DNA of 64,000 nucleotides from Angiostrongylus vasorum (lineage: Eukaryota; Nematoda; Chromadorea; Rhabditida; Metastrongylidae): contig JADANN010000457.1 of NCBI GenBank assembly GCA_018806985.1, positions 3,319,001 through 3,383,000 on the forward strand, in the 5' to 3' direction. The position numbers and the translations under genes are program-made. The number at the start of each line of letters is the position of its first letter. Position 1 is the stretch's first letter. Positions 1-10,559 of the stretch are shown here, one piece after another. The notes beneath the pieces were generated by a model. It saw nothing but the letters and a program-made list of their open reading frames with translations. It ran no database searches and had not been told where the DNA came from.

Positions 1-385
1 CTGCAGATGGATCGAGGAAAAGTTGATTCGTCATAGGGGCAGGTGGGACCACTCAGGTGTAACACTCCGATCCAAATGAGATTTTATACCAAAACAGGGT
101 CTTCTAACCTGACGAGTTCGACGTCCCTATTAAGAATCCTAACTATGAGTAAAGAAATGTCAGGAACGATTTTAGCTCTGGTAGGAATCTAAACGCAAAA
201 CTCACTTCTTACGGCCCGCGCTTGTCAGGGATGCATCTGATGACGACTTCGGAGGACTCTGATACGGCTGTCTCAGAATTATAACGAAAGAAGGTCGTGG
301 AAGACCAACAAATTTGCGGTCAGATGGAAATTTTTGCTGCAACCCCTTTTTATATAACACTTCGTTGAGAGAGGTTATCCAGCAT
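1..385. other. No recognised feature at left edge
   Basis: No convincing exon, RNA gene or repeat was recognised here. The stretch lies beyond the 3' end of RTE copy A and its TA tail. Short open frames look like chance. Confidence 0.4.
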
Positions 386-386
386 G

Positions 387-388
<2 letters not shown>

Positions 389-449
<61 letters not shown>
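389..449. repeat. (TA)n microsatellite at RTE 3' end
   Basis: An uninterrupted run of about 30 TA units directly abuts the 3' end of minus-strand RTE copy A (sequence CCAAGTAAG then TA repeats, read on the - strand). RTE-clade elements usually end in short tandem repeats rather than poly(A), so this is probably the expanded tail of that insertion. The Ile-Tyr-rich frames across it are artefacts. Confidence 0.85.
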
Positions 450-451
<2 letters not shown>

Positions 452-459
452 TACTTGGA

Positions 460-1378
460 TACTTTGACGGTCCGTCTTCACGAGCTGTGCGGATCCCAGC
501 ACATATGCCATTCGTTCCTTTCTCTCGCATTCGTAGTCCATGGTGGTGGTCTTGTTCGAGCATGGTATCACTTGCGAGTCTTGTACCGTGATCTGTAAAC
601 AACTGCAGCTGCGGGTACAGCTGATCTACTTTGTTTACGAACACGTCCGCCCAACGTGTAGGTGGTCGTCCTGGGGGACGTTTGCATTCTCTTGGAGTCC
701 ACTCTATTGTTCTTTTCGTCCATCTGTCGTCCGTTCTTCTCACTATGTGACTGGCCCATCTACGTTTCGCTCTCGATGTATATTCTCCTGGATCTCGAAG
801 ATGTGACAGATTTTGAAGTTCAGAGCTTCGCATTCCGGCTAGATATTGAGAGTGCCGGTTATATTTCAGAAGACATCGCTCAAGCGCTCTGTGAGTAGTG
901 CGAAGCATTCTTAACGTAGTTAAAGTATCAATCCCATATCTCCGCAGCATAACAGAGCGCTGGAAGGACCGTAGAATCGAACAGATGAGCGCGGATTTTC
1001 GGGACCTTCAGTTGGTCGGTGGCTTCTTTGAGAGGCCCGAATGCGGCCCAAGCTGCTCTCCTTCTTCTATCTATTCCCTCCTTCATGTTGTTTTCCATGT
1101 TCATTGATCGACCAAGGTATACGTACGAGGTGGTCTCTGCAATGAGAGAGGCATCCAATTCAATTTTTTCCGCCTTCGCACCATGGGTTTTTCATGAACT
1201 GGGTCTTCTTTCGATTTATGCGCAGTCCGATCTTTTTATCGCTTCGTTCAGCTCGTTGATCATCATTTCTGCTTCGCTGCACTTCTTGAGAAGATGAAAA
1301 TATCATCGGCGAAACAAAGCTTTGATAGGAGTGTTCCATCAATACGTATGCCTTTTCATCCCAATCGAGTGAATTCAT
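460..1378 (-). pseudogene. RTE RT C-terminal/thumb region, fragmented
   Basis: Continues copy A. Frames within 1160-1378 start with MNSLDWDEKAYV, followed in another frame by the FADD motif near 1300. Frames at 928-1158 and 375-950 carry the post-RT region, including YVYLGRSMNMENNMKEGIDR and RRWASHIVRRTDDRW followed by RPPGRPPTRWADVF, typical of RTE C-termini. Several frame changes separate the pieces. Confidence 0.8.
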
Positions 1379-2444
1379 AATCCACTGAAGTGCGGCACTG
1401 AACAGCTTTGGCGATATTGTGTCGCCCTGTCGAACCCCTTTTTCCTATGGGTATGGTAAGAGGTCGATGGAAAAGCTGTATTTTCATAGTGCAGTTCCGA
1501 TAACAGTCGCACAGAGTTCTTAAATAGGACGGGTCCATTCCTTGGTCGACGAGCACTGATAGGATTGCACTCGTTACGACACTGTCAAACGCTTTTTCAT
1601 AGTCGACAAAGGTTAGGACTAGAGGCAAGTGGTATTCCCGACAAACTTCAATGACCCTGGACACGGTTTGGATGTGGTCCATACAGCAGAATTCTTTCCG
1701 AAATCCTGCTTGCTCGACTGGTTGCGCCTCGTCCAATGTCCTTGATATGCGCAAGAGGATGATCTTCGTGAAGAGCTTGTAGAGGACACTCAACAAGCAT
1801 ATGGGACGATAGTTACGAAGATCCCTTCGGTCTCCTTTCTTGGGCAGGATGACCGTACGCGACGCCCTCCACTGGTCTGGGATTTTTTCCTTTTGAAGGT
1901 AGGCTGTCATATGATTTGCGAGAAGTACATGTAAATTGTGGCGTCCAGCTCTAAGGAAATCGGCGGTGACATTGTCTGGTCCTGGAGCTGTGCCTGTTTT
2001 CATGGTTTCTATCGCAACTCGAACCTCCGACGGAAGAATTCCAGGTGGTTTTTCTCCAGTGGGGATATTAGGGTCCGGGACAGGGGATTGTGGAACGGGA
2101 AAGGTTGGTGTGGTTTCCGCTATTATTTCCATATCATGGCGGGAACTTTTGACGATCCCATCTTCGTTCATCAGGACTGACAGCGGAACATTATAGTCGT
2201 ACAAGTTCCGACGGCATTTTTTCAGACTGCTTCTTTTTTCTGCTGCTTCCATTAGTTTCTTCTGCTTGTACCGTTGTAGATCTTCCTGCAAAGCTATTCT
2301 GCAGCTGGCATTTATTGTTAGCCATATCAAACGTGTTGCAGTAGGATCAACCCTTCCGTTTCCTTCTCTTTTCGAGCAACTCCTTAGTAGTGACGGAGAT
2401 GCGATCCGATCTTCTTGCTTGAGGAACTGAGGCGAATTCGGCAC
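1356..2444 (-). pseudogene. RTE reverse transcriptase core (frameshifted)
   Basis: A 362-codon frame carrying the fingers and palm of an RTE-type reverse transcriptase. Visible blocks are TAPGPDNVTADFLRAG (about residues 152-167), DQWRASRTVILPKKGDRR, NYRPICLLSVLYKLFTKIIL, QAGFRKEFCCMDHIQTVSRV and LTFVDYEKAFDSV, the first catalytic Asp block. The expected next block begins as GKRGSTG in a shifted frame near 1430, so the FADD box lies in a different frame. The RTE assignment is strong; activity is excluded by the frameshifts. Confidence 0.9.
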
Positions 2445-2987
2445 AGCTTTTCAGTCCTTCGACAAGCACCTCGTAGTCTTCGGTCGGTCTTCTTTAATCT
2501 GCCAGTCACATTTGGATAGGACTTCGTTCATAATGTTCTCGTCGTATACAACTAGACTTTTTCTTCATGGTCGATGAAGAGAGTTCTTTTCCAGCTTGTG
2601 GCTGAATCGAATCTTCGCGCAAAGAAGGCGGTGATCGGAACCAGTGCAGAATGACGGGACTACCGATGTGTCAAGTAAGCACCATCACCTGTTTGTCAGA
2701 ATATGGTCGATCTCTGCATGAGTCATGCCGTTGGGGAGACTCCCATGTCCAGCGGCGGCTTTTTTTTCTTCTGGAAAAACGAGTTTTCATGGAAGAGACG
2801 TGCTGCTGACAGGAGTCCTGCGAGACGGTTCCCACACTCATTTCTTTCTCCTAATCCAAAAATTTCCGATCCTGTATTCGCTCTCGTTGGCCTTTCTTAT
2901 TCTGACGTTGAAGTCTCCGACAACAAATTTATCATATGCTTTATCATTGCGAATGACTTCCTCCAACTGATAGTAGAACGCATTTAA

Positions 2988-3401
2988 TTAGTACTCAGCA
3001 GCTGCGTCGATCGGTGAGTAGCAGTTGATGATAGTGATCTTCTCATGATGCGACAGTTGAAGACGGAGGACGGCTATGCGAGGGGAAAGGATCTCGTATG
3101 AGTCGACGAGATGGACAATGGATGGGTGGACGACAAAACCTACCCCGCCGACATTTCGTGACGAGACCTTTTCTCTATGGATCACAAAGGTCCCGTTGTT
3201 TAGTTGGCTTGTGTCGGTCTTCTTGATTTTTGTTTCTTGTAATGCGATCACTTGAAATTTAATGCGATCTGCGGCTACAAAAAGGGCGTGAAGATCGGCG
3301 TCTATGGAGAGTGTTCTGGCATTATACGTGCATAGTAAGAAACAATCTCCATGGCGTGTCGTGCGTGCGTGCGTCAGATCCGGTTCCAATGACCTTGTCA
3401 A
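2988..3401 (-). pseudogene. RTE endonuclease (APE-like) domain fragment
   Basis: A 137-codon frame with the exonuclease-endonuclease-phosphatase signature: TYNARTLS near the start, VIALQETKI (the catalytic Glu motif), then [12 protein letters not shown] and [10 protein letters not shown]. These match the N-terminal half of RTE-type endonucleases, which nick the target DNA. The frame stops at 2988, but sequence further downstream on the - strand still resembles the FVVGDFN block in another frame. The upstream Met is not necessarily the original start. Part of copy A, not a host gene. Confidence 0.85.
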
Positions 3402-3742
3402 ACTCGTCCTGCCCTAACCCGAGATTTTCTGGCCTCTCACCGGTCGTCTCACCGCCTGACGTAGACGCATCCTAGATAGACGGGAGCACCCAGTGTGCGG
3501 GGTGCTGAGGCTGGCCTATTGCTGGTCGTGCAACTTGGTCCTCCCTGGAGTCCTGACGTAACCTTGCAAGGGCGTATCCAGGTCTTCACCACGATGTGGA
3601 TCAGAGGGAGGCGTGTTTTTCGGCGACGAATCCTTCGCTCGGTCTTCCTACTAGTTAATTCATAGAGATGTTAAAACCGAAATCAGAAGCGAAAGTCGGA
3701 ATGAATAAGTAACCGACCGCTCAAGGACGATGCAGAAGCCGA

Positions 3743-3745
<3 letters not shown>

Positions 3746-3813
<68 letters not shown>

Positions 3814-3815
3814 TA
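3746..3815. repeat. (TA)n microsatellite
   Basis: About 30 TA units with a slightly degenerate right edge, lying just beyond the 5' leader of RTE copy A. The Tyr-Ile-rich frame across it is not a gene. Confidence 0.9.
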
Positions 3816-4339
3816 CACAAACATGTATATTTTATATACAAGTAAAAAATCAGATTATATTTTGTTGATGCTTATCGATGTTAACGTTTGGCTGAGTTAC
3901 ACGGCCGTTATTTTATTCTCAATTCAGGCTTTGACAATGACGAAGTAGACTGCCCTGCGGCTGATCCGTGCTTCGTGATAAATGACGAACACTGCGCCAC
4001 AAATACACCGTTAAACAGAGATAGAAAATAATATTTAGTTATAGAATTAATGTGCCTTGTGTAGTCAGTAAAATTCTTAGACGCACAGGAAATGTTAGCA
4101 ATAGCTATAGTATATAGTATAGTATAGCGACCTGACCCCGTATGTCGCATCAATTTCTGATGTGGGATGGTGCAGTCATCAACCTTATGCGACCATAATC
4201 AGCTGTTCTAATCTTCCTCATGGGAAGGCACGTAAAAAAAGCGGTGAGTTTTTTCGAGAAGCAGTTGACCATGTAATTACCATAGAGTTTTTCGTCTTTT
4301 TGTAAGTGTCATTGAAGCGTTTGGCCTAGTAAATTGTAT

Positions 4340-4525
4340 GTCAGTATACCCTTCCAGGCTCTGAAGAAGGCGATACTGCCGAAACGTCAGCTACTGTTGT
4401 ATTGTATTGTGTTTTTCTATGGAAGTAAATGTATGCTGTTTAACAACCTCGCGATTGCTGAACAAGAAAACGACGCATTCATATTCCAATGCCGAGGTTA
4501 ATAGAAAGTCGATCCTGGGAGCTAT
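4340..4525 (+). mobile_element. Penelope-like terminal-repeat fragment
   Basis: Contains the hammerhead-like motif at 4357-4392. The following segment (AACAACCTCGCGATTGCTGA, about 4442-4461) is shared with the minus-strand copy near 38865-38885, and it ends near CCGAGGTTAATAGAAAGTC (about 4493-4511), the hallmark seen in other copies at 25.5, 25.9, 26.7 and 59.4 kb. No intact element ORF is present. Confidence 0.5.
4357..4392 (+). ncRNA. Hammerhead-ribozyme-like motif (PLE-associated)
   Basis: Reads GGCT, CTGAAGA, A, GGC-loop-GCC, GAAA, C-GTC, AGC. CTGAAGA fits the CUGANGA box, GAAA the second core box and GTC the cleavage triplet. Stem I pairs GCT with AGC and stem II GGC with GCC. Stem III would be only two base pairs with no loop, as described for hammerheads of Penelope-like elements that are thought to act as dimers. 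There is one unpaired A between CTGAAGA and stem II. The structure is inferred by eye. Confidence 0.6.
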
Positions 4526-4684
4526 AGTATAGTTCAGCAATTCCTATTTATTCATTCGCACGGTTCATTTGATCTTACTAAGAAACCTTCCTGGCTAGCC
4601 GTTTTGTCTTTCTACCATTTCTAAACGACTGATATCTTAAACATCTTGATGAGATTAAATGTTCGGACCAAGTAAATAAACATT

Positions 4685-4812
4685 GAAAAAGAGGATAGAG
4701 CTCTCCGCTTTCATTGATCCTTAAGGGCTGCGTTATGAATTCGTCTTCACCACGCTTTGTAGAGGTGATTGAATGCATATTTGCCTTGTACGATGATTTG
4801 CGATAGTGTACA
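4685..4812 (-). repeat. SINE1 fragment (3' half)
   Basis: Reverse-strand match to the 3' part of the SINE1 family: the segment around GAATGCATATTTGCCTTGTA and the end block corresponding to CAGGGATTGATCAACGCC in other copies. The tRNA-like head is missing, consistent with 5' truncation. Confidence 0.65.
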
Positions 4813-4953
4813 TGAATCAACCTAGTATCCAATTTTGATCATCGTGAAGGTGATGAATTAGCCGTGACCGCTATCACATCATGGAATTTAGGTCCAGGTA
4901 ATGGCTTCTTGGTGGCAGAGATCTTCTAATAGGAGATCGCCAATCTCGATGAT

Positions 4954-5313
4954 CTATAACACATGAACGGGACCGTTAACGACGGATCCGGCGGCGATCT
5001 TTGGACGATCGACAACGCCCACGCTAGGAAGGCCTCGATCGACCCCTATCGCGTAATCTGCTCCATCGGCGATCTCGACTACGGATACACTACGATGACT
5101 ACGATCACGTGACTTCAAACGACTACGACGACGTCGTCGATCACGGCTCGAATCAGCGTTTCGTATCATGGCTAGATTTTCCCTAACGCCTTTTATGCTT
5201 CTTACGACCACGGCTGCGCGACCATTAGCGAATTCTGCTTCGATTTTGCTTCTTCTTTTTTTTAAAGAACAATTTTCCTTATCAGCAATCATTTCTTTTG
5301 AATTGGATTTCAA
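4954..5313 (-). other. Long minus-strand open frame, doubtful
   Basis: A 119-codon open frame with an Arg/Ser-rich middle (DRRRRRSRLKSRDRS) in a locally GC-richer patch. No domain was recognised. It lies opposite the proposed gene start at 5343 and overlaps its upstream acceptor. It could be a real small protein, an exon, or simply a stop-poor stretch caused by repeated CGA/TCG triplets. Confidence 0.2.
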
Positions 5314-5342
5314 TCGATTTGAGTTTCAGTGTATTCTCGAGC

Positions 5343-5552
5343 ATGTCGTCTACGTCGAATCCAGAGTCATCAGCCACTGTGAGGTCGTCGGAAATGATGG
5401 AGCCAAAAGACAACCAAGTTCTGCGTCCGCTTGCTCTCAAACTTGGGTAACTAAGGTAATTTCGTCCAATTAGCCAATTATCAACTTAGCACGGCTGTTC
5501 TCTCAGATAAGTCCTGTATCAATTCGCCGACTCCAGCAGGATGTAAGGATCG
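5343..5552 (+). CDS. Putative 5' end of an unidentified gene (two exons)
   Basis: Candidate gene start, function unknown. A GAGTTTCAG acceptor ends at 5329, 13 nt before the ATG at 5343, the spacing typical of spliced-leader trans-splicing in nematodes. The first exon encodes 35 codons (MSSTSNPESSATVRSSEMME...). It can end at 5446 before GTAACT, with a 43-nt intron to ACTTAG at 5489 and a second exon to 5552 before GTGAGC. An alternative reading uses the donor at AAG/GTAATT and acceptor CTCTCAG before 5517, giving a basic exon with RRLQQDVRIGELAARD. The two are incompatible in frame. No downstream exon was found, so this may be a gene remnant. Confidence 0.35.
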
Positions 5553-6037
5553 GTGAGCTCGCGGCGCGTGATCGAACCAGAAACCGATCCAAACAACGAT
5601 CTGCTGTGTCTCGAAGTGTACGTGTAATCATTGTGTTACATGCCCCCCTTCTGTGGTGATAAAAGATTAGCTATACTGTAATGCCACAAACGAATGCATT
5701 CATGAAGCAGAACTACATTAAAGCATTAAATATTGAAATTAGTTCAGAACCAACGTCAACGTTAAGTATCACCATGGAGTTTAGAATAAATACTAAAATA
5801 GCGTAACGCTAAAGAGAAAAAAATACTGTGAAATTGAGAAGAGGTGTCTTCAGAAAAGCGTCTGGGTGTTCTTCTACTCGCTTAAATTTTTTGGTGATTG
5901 CCGTTGAACTACTGGACTTTATTGTGACAACCTTTGTTCAGTCGTAGTTAAATATCACCAGAAATCGCAGTTCGCCATCTCTTAGTTACAAACCAAATCT
6001 TAAACGTGTTTTTTTTAGTTCGACTTAAAACTAGGAG

Positions 6038-6130
6038 AGCGGTATAGTGCAGTGGCAATGATGGAGCTCATCATGAAAGCGGTGCTAGTTCAACTGCACC
6101 ACAGGTTCGCTATAGCTCTAATCCCTCCTT
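6038..6130 (+). repeat. Degenerate tRNA-like SINE head
   Basis: Contains an A-box-like stretch (GTATAGTGCAGTGGCA) and a B-box-like stretch (GCTAGTTCAACTGC) spaced as in tRNA-derived SINE heads, and resembles the SINE2 head at about 16910. It abuts the 3' end of RTE copy B. Too degenerate for a functional tRNA. Confidence 0.4.
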
Positions 6131-6139
6131 TGATACTTG

Positions 6140-9100
6140 GATGCTTGGTTGAGTGAATGGACAATTTTCACTAGTTGTACGGGCCTATGAATGGTTTCTA
6201 TTCGTTTCTTTCTCGCACAATTGTCGTCGATGGTTTTCATCTGCTTCAAATATGGCGAAGTCCACGAGACCCATGCCTAATACCTAGCTCGTTGCCATCT
6301 GCGAGTACAGATGGATGATGTTAGCCACGAACACGTCAGCTCATTGTTTGGGTGGTCTTCCAAGTAGACGCTTGCGTTCTCTTGGAGTTCAGTCTATGGT
6401 TCTTGTCGTTCATCTGTCATTTGCTCTTCTTATTATGTGATAAGCTCATCTGTGTTTCGCTACTGATGCATATTTTTCTGGATCGCAAAGATGGGGTAGG
6501 ATTCGAGGATCTGAGCTGCTCATTCCGGCTATATGTTGTGAGTGCCGGTTAAATTTCGGAAGACATCGTTCACGCGCTCTGTGAGTGGTGTGAGATTTCT
6601 TGACGTGGTTGGGCTATCAGTCCACGTTTTTGCTGCATAGCAGAGCGCTAGGCCGACTCTTGAATCGAAAGGTGTGAGGAGGAGTGCTGAATCGAAATGG
6701 TTAGCGTGAAGTTTTGGGCCCGTTAGTTGGTCAGTAGCTTCGTGTGAAGTCGTTTTTGTAGCCTGGAAAATACCCAGTTCAATTTGGTCGCGCCATAAGT
6801 TTTTCATGAATTGGGTCTTCATCGTACTTATTCGTAATCCAATCTTTTTTCGCGCTTTATTGAGTTCAGTGAGCATCGTCTCCGCTTCACTTGTAGTCCT
6901 CAAAAAGATGACGATGTTATTCGAAGAGCTAAGATTTTATATAGGATTTTTCAATCAATATGTGTGCCGTTCTCGTCCTAATCGAGTGACTTCATTGTTT
7001 ACCATTACGGCTTCAAAAAATATTCGGCGATATTGTGTCGTCTTGTCGAACTCGGTTTGCTATGGATATGATGTGGAGTCAATGGAAAAGCTATGATGGA
7101 AAAGTATGAGTCTCAAAGTATTTTCCTGCAATCAAGATAAGTTAAGATAACAGTGTGCTAGTGTTCATTTATGGGACAAATGTACTCCTTGGTCGACGAG
7201 CGCTGATAAGATTACAATCATTTCGACGATGTCAAACGCTTCTTCATAGTAGATAAAGGTTAAGACGAGGGAACAGATGGTTTCCCCACGACTTCTATGA
7301 GCAGTAACACTGTTTAGATATGGTCCATGTAGCAGAATTTTTGTCGGGAATCTCCTTGGTCAACTAGTTGTTCTTTATTCAAAGTCTTTCATATGCGCAA
7401 AAAGAGAACCTCCATGAACAGCTTGTAGAGTGCACTTAAGAAGCATATTGGACGGAAGTTACGAAGATCCCTCCATCACTTCCTTGAGCAGGATGGACGT
7501 GCACGAGGTCCTCCACTGGTCCGGGATTTTCTCCTTCTAGAGGGAAAACTGTCATATGGGTTGAGAGAAGTACCTGTAAATTGTGGCCAAGAGCTATAAG
7601 GAAATCGGCGGTGATATTATCGGGTCCTGGAGCTGTAACTCTCTTCACGAGTTCTACAGAAAGTTGAACTTCACAGAGTATATTCTCGAGCGCTTTTTTC
7701 AGAAGCGGCAATTTCGTGGTCTGAGACTGAGATTGCGGAGTGGAAAAGATTAGTGTAGAACCCTCCTGTTATCAATTCCTTATCATGGAGGAGTGTGGTG
7801 ATGTTGGGGCGGTTAGCGGAACATTATAGTCGCAAGGATCCCGATGGCACGTCTTCAGACCGGATCGTTTTATCATTTTTGAGCTAGTTCCAATAACTTT
7901 TTTCTGCCTATGCGCAGGTAAATCAGCCTGCAAAAATCTACAACTGACACTATCAACCTGTTAGATGTGCGCAGTAGGATCAAGCTTCGGTATCCTTCTT
8001 TTTTCATGATAATGGAGATGCTGTCCGAACTTCTTGTTTGAGGAACTGAGGCGAGTCCAGCACACGTTTTAAGTCCTTAGTCCTCGGTCGAGTCTTTCTT
8101 TATCCACCAGTCTTATGAGGAAAAAAATTTTAAACGGGAATATACTCATTATTGTTACCAGACTTGTCTGGGAGGATGGCAGCACTGGCTCGATACATTG
8201 GTAGGCCACCGCGGAGTCATTGCAAAGGCCAGATTTGCATTCAGTCACCTCCAAATGATGTTTAGTGAGGCCGAATGCATGGCGCATCCCACAGGGGATT
8301 GATCACCGCCGAGAGCTCTATCCCTTATACTCATTATACACGACTTGTTTCGTTTTTCTTGGACTATGGCAAAGTTCTTTTCCAGCTCATCGCTAAATCG
8401 AATATTTGCACAGGGAAGGCGATGATCTGGTCCAGCGAAGAATCTAGATACCACTGAGGTGTCAAAGGTGCATTATTTTCTGTTCGCGAGAATATTATCA
8501 ATTCCACGTGAGTCGTGCCGTTAGGAGACTCCCATGTCCGTCAACGACCAACTCTGTTCTCGAAAAATGAATTCCCATGGAAGGCACGTGCTGCTGACAG
8601 GAGTCGTAAAAGATGGTTGCCATTCTTATTTCAATCTCCTTTTCCGACCTATACTACATTCATTTTCGTTGGCCATCCTAATCTGGCGCTGAAGCCTCCA
8701 GCAGCGAATTTATAGACAAACTTCACGTTATCGATTACATCTTCCAGCCGGTTGCAAAACGCGTTTGATTCGCTCTTATCAGCTGTGCAATTTGGTGAGT
8801 AACAGTTAATGGGACGGACTTTTTTCTGACGCGTAAGTCAGAGACGAAAAATGGTCAAGCGCCACGACGGGATTTCGTATGTGGTGACTAGATGGTAATA
8901 GATAAGTGTACGACAAAGCCAACGCGTCTGACATTTCGTAAGGGAAATTTCCTTTTGCGAATGACATAGGTTCCGTCTTCTAATTGGCATGTGTCGGTCT
9001 TCCTGCGTTTTGTCCATTATAGGGCGATCACGTGGAATTTACTGCAACCAACGGCATCAAGTAGAGCATAAAGCACGACCAGAAGTAGTACAGGTGCCCA

Positions 9101-9545
9101 GAAAAAGCAGTCTCCATGGCGCCGTAGGCGTACTCGATTTGTCTGTTTCTAGTGACGTCTGTGCTATTCGAGATTTGACCGTTCCTTCCTGGTTGTCTCA
9201 ACGCACGACGCCGCAGATGCAAGCGCTCGTACTGATGCCAGAATTTGGATGCTGTAGCCAATTGTGGTTCCCTGAGTCCAGAAGTCATCCTAGCTGAAGC
9301 TTTACTCATATCGTTAGCACCTCAGGCAGTCGCCGTACATGGAGTAGATAAGAGAGAGTTCTGTCATCATGGGACTAGTTTGATGCCATGGTAAACGTGA
9401 TTCGTAATATTGGGTTACTTTTAGCTAGGCTTCCGAATAAAAACGTCAGACTCCTTCTCAGCTTGGAAGGTCCTGCTGAGGGAATGAATTCCTGCTGCAC
9501 ATTGCAGCTCGACATCCAGGAACACCTCCCAGCCACAATGAGGCG
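6140..9545 (-). mobile_element. RTE-clade LINE, copy B (heavily decayed)
   Basis: Same family as copy A, in the same orientation. The 3' region is at about 6140-6900, RT remnants with TAPGPDNITADFLI at 7436-7711, endonuclease remnants at about 8700-9060, and the 5' leader extends to about 9545. Frameshifts and stops are frequent. An internal SINE1 copy (8153-8345) occupies the same relative place as in copy D, and 7300-9300 closely follows 28130-29990. B and D therefore descend from one SINE-carrying master or from a duplication. Confidence 0.8.
8153..8345 (+). repeat. SINE1 copy nested in RTE copy B
   Basis: Lacks the tRNA-like head and starts at ACCAGACTTGTCTGGGAGGA. It runs through GCACTGGCTCGATACATTGG and GAATGCATGGCGCATCCC to the AGAGCTCTATCCCTTA end. 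Opposite in orientation to the host LINE and shared with copy D at 28941-29115. Confidence 0.8.
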
Positions 9546-9567
9546 ATAAACCATTGGAGGGCTCATC

Positions 9568-9855
9568 CCTTCTACGTCTGAAAATTGATACCAGACTTGC
9601 CTGGGCTCCACTTGTACCCTCAAGTTCACGCAGAAGCCCTCTAGCGCAGTTATGGCAGAACTCAAAGAAGAATGGACTAGACCATCATGCAATGAAATTC
9701 ATAAAGAAAACGGCAATCTTTAAGGAGCAGCCGAACCCACATGTAAAAAGTTTGAATACCTTTGCGGATCATGGATGCGAAAAAAACGAATAGAATGCGA
9801 GAAGTGCTGGGATCCGCACTCCATATGTGAAGACGGGTCACGTGGTCATGTGAAA
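9568..9855 (+). repeat. SINE2 copy, 5' truncated
   Basis: Begins in the central core shared with SINE1 (AAATTGATACCAGACTTGCC) and continues through the SINE2 body (AAGGAGCAGCCGAACCCACA). It ends with GTGCTGGGATCCGCAC and GTGAAGACGGG, which match the 3' end of RTE copy A read on its coding strand. It lies just upstream of the 5' end of RTE copy B. Confidence 0.65.
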
Positions 9856-9859
9856 GAAT

Positions 9860-10555
9860 TAAACTTAATCTGAAATTTAAGGCTAGATAGTAACGGAGAA
9901 TATTTTTGCCAAACTTCAGCAATTGTTGTTCGGATCAACAAAACATTCAACTGAATGCTGGTTGTTTCTAACCCTTTTGAGATGTCGCAAAGAATAGAAT
10001 TTCAGAAAGAAAACTAAGAAACAAATTTATTCGATGTTACTCTTGTGCATAAAGAATGCATGTGAAGGAGTCGTGACGAAAAAGTTTCCCTAATTCTTTC
10101 TAACAAGTACTTTTGTAAAGACAGGTCTGAACAGTTCGTTATCGGACGAATTGACGAGTGTCTATTACGAAGTTTTCGCCGGCTTCTTCCTAACTTACTA
10201 CTGTTATCCTCTTACATTAAAACGTAGTGTCGGAAGAAGGATTTTCAATAACTAGTAATGATCTCTTGACGATTGGCAAATCCATAGATTTATAGAAGAA
10301 TTGTTGCTTTATCGCGCTAATCGTATTTATAAATCCACATAGTGTCCTTTCAACTTTGAAAATGATTAGAATCAAAAAGTTTAAAAAGAAACTGGGATGG
10401 AATCTAAGTTTTTTTTTAAGTTTTCGAAGAAATCTGGCCAAAGATGACACATCCGTTTTACACTTATCGTTCCGTTGATCGCCGAGTAACTAGACCGGGC
10501 ACCAGTAAATCTTCCATTTTTTTCTGCCATGTGCAAGAGTAGCTATGGGGGTTTT
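9860..10555. other. Unannotated AT-rich stretch
   Basis: No exon, repeat family member or RNA gene was recognised. Only short chance frames are present. Confidence 0.4.
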
Positions 10556-10559
10556 GTTT

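Larger units (their letters stand above)
451..3660 (-). mobile_element. RTE-clade non-LTR retrotransposon, copy A (decayed)
   Basis: A near full-length LINE read right to left. The endonuclease frame is at 2988-3401, the reverse transcriptase core at 1356-2444, and the post-RT region at about 460-1378, ending in a TA tail. RTE elements encode an apurinic-like endonuclease plus reverse transcriptase and copy themselves by target-primed reverse transcription in the nucleus. The sequence shows GTAPGPDNVTADFL, a PKKGD...NYRPICLLSVLYKLF block, FVDYEKAFDS and an FADD catalytic box near 1300. Coding is broken between endonuclease and RT, again near 1430, and around the FADD box, so the copy is dead. 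About 3400-3660 looks like the 5' leader. Confidence 0.9.

Noticed and set aside
314..598. Overlapping open frames across the TA run, Tyr-Ile repeats
   Set aside because: They read through a dinucleotide microsatellite and RTE 3' sequence; no start context, splice sites or domain.
3730..3948. Ile-Tyr-rich 72-codon frame
   Set aside because: Product of the (TA)n tract at 3746-3815.
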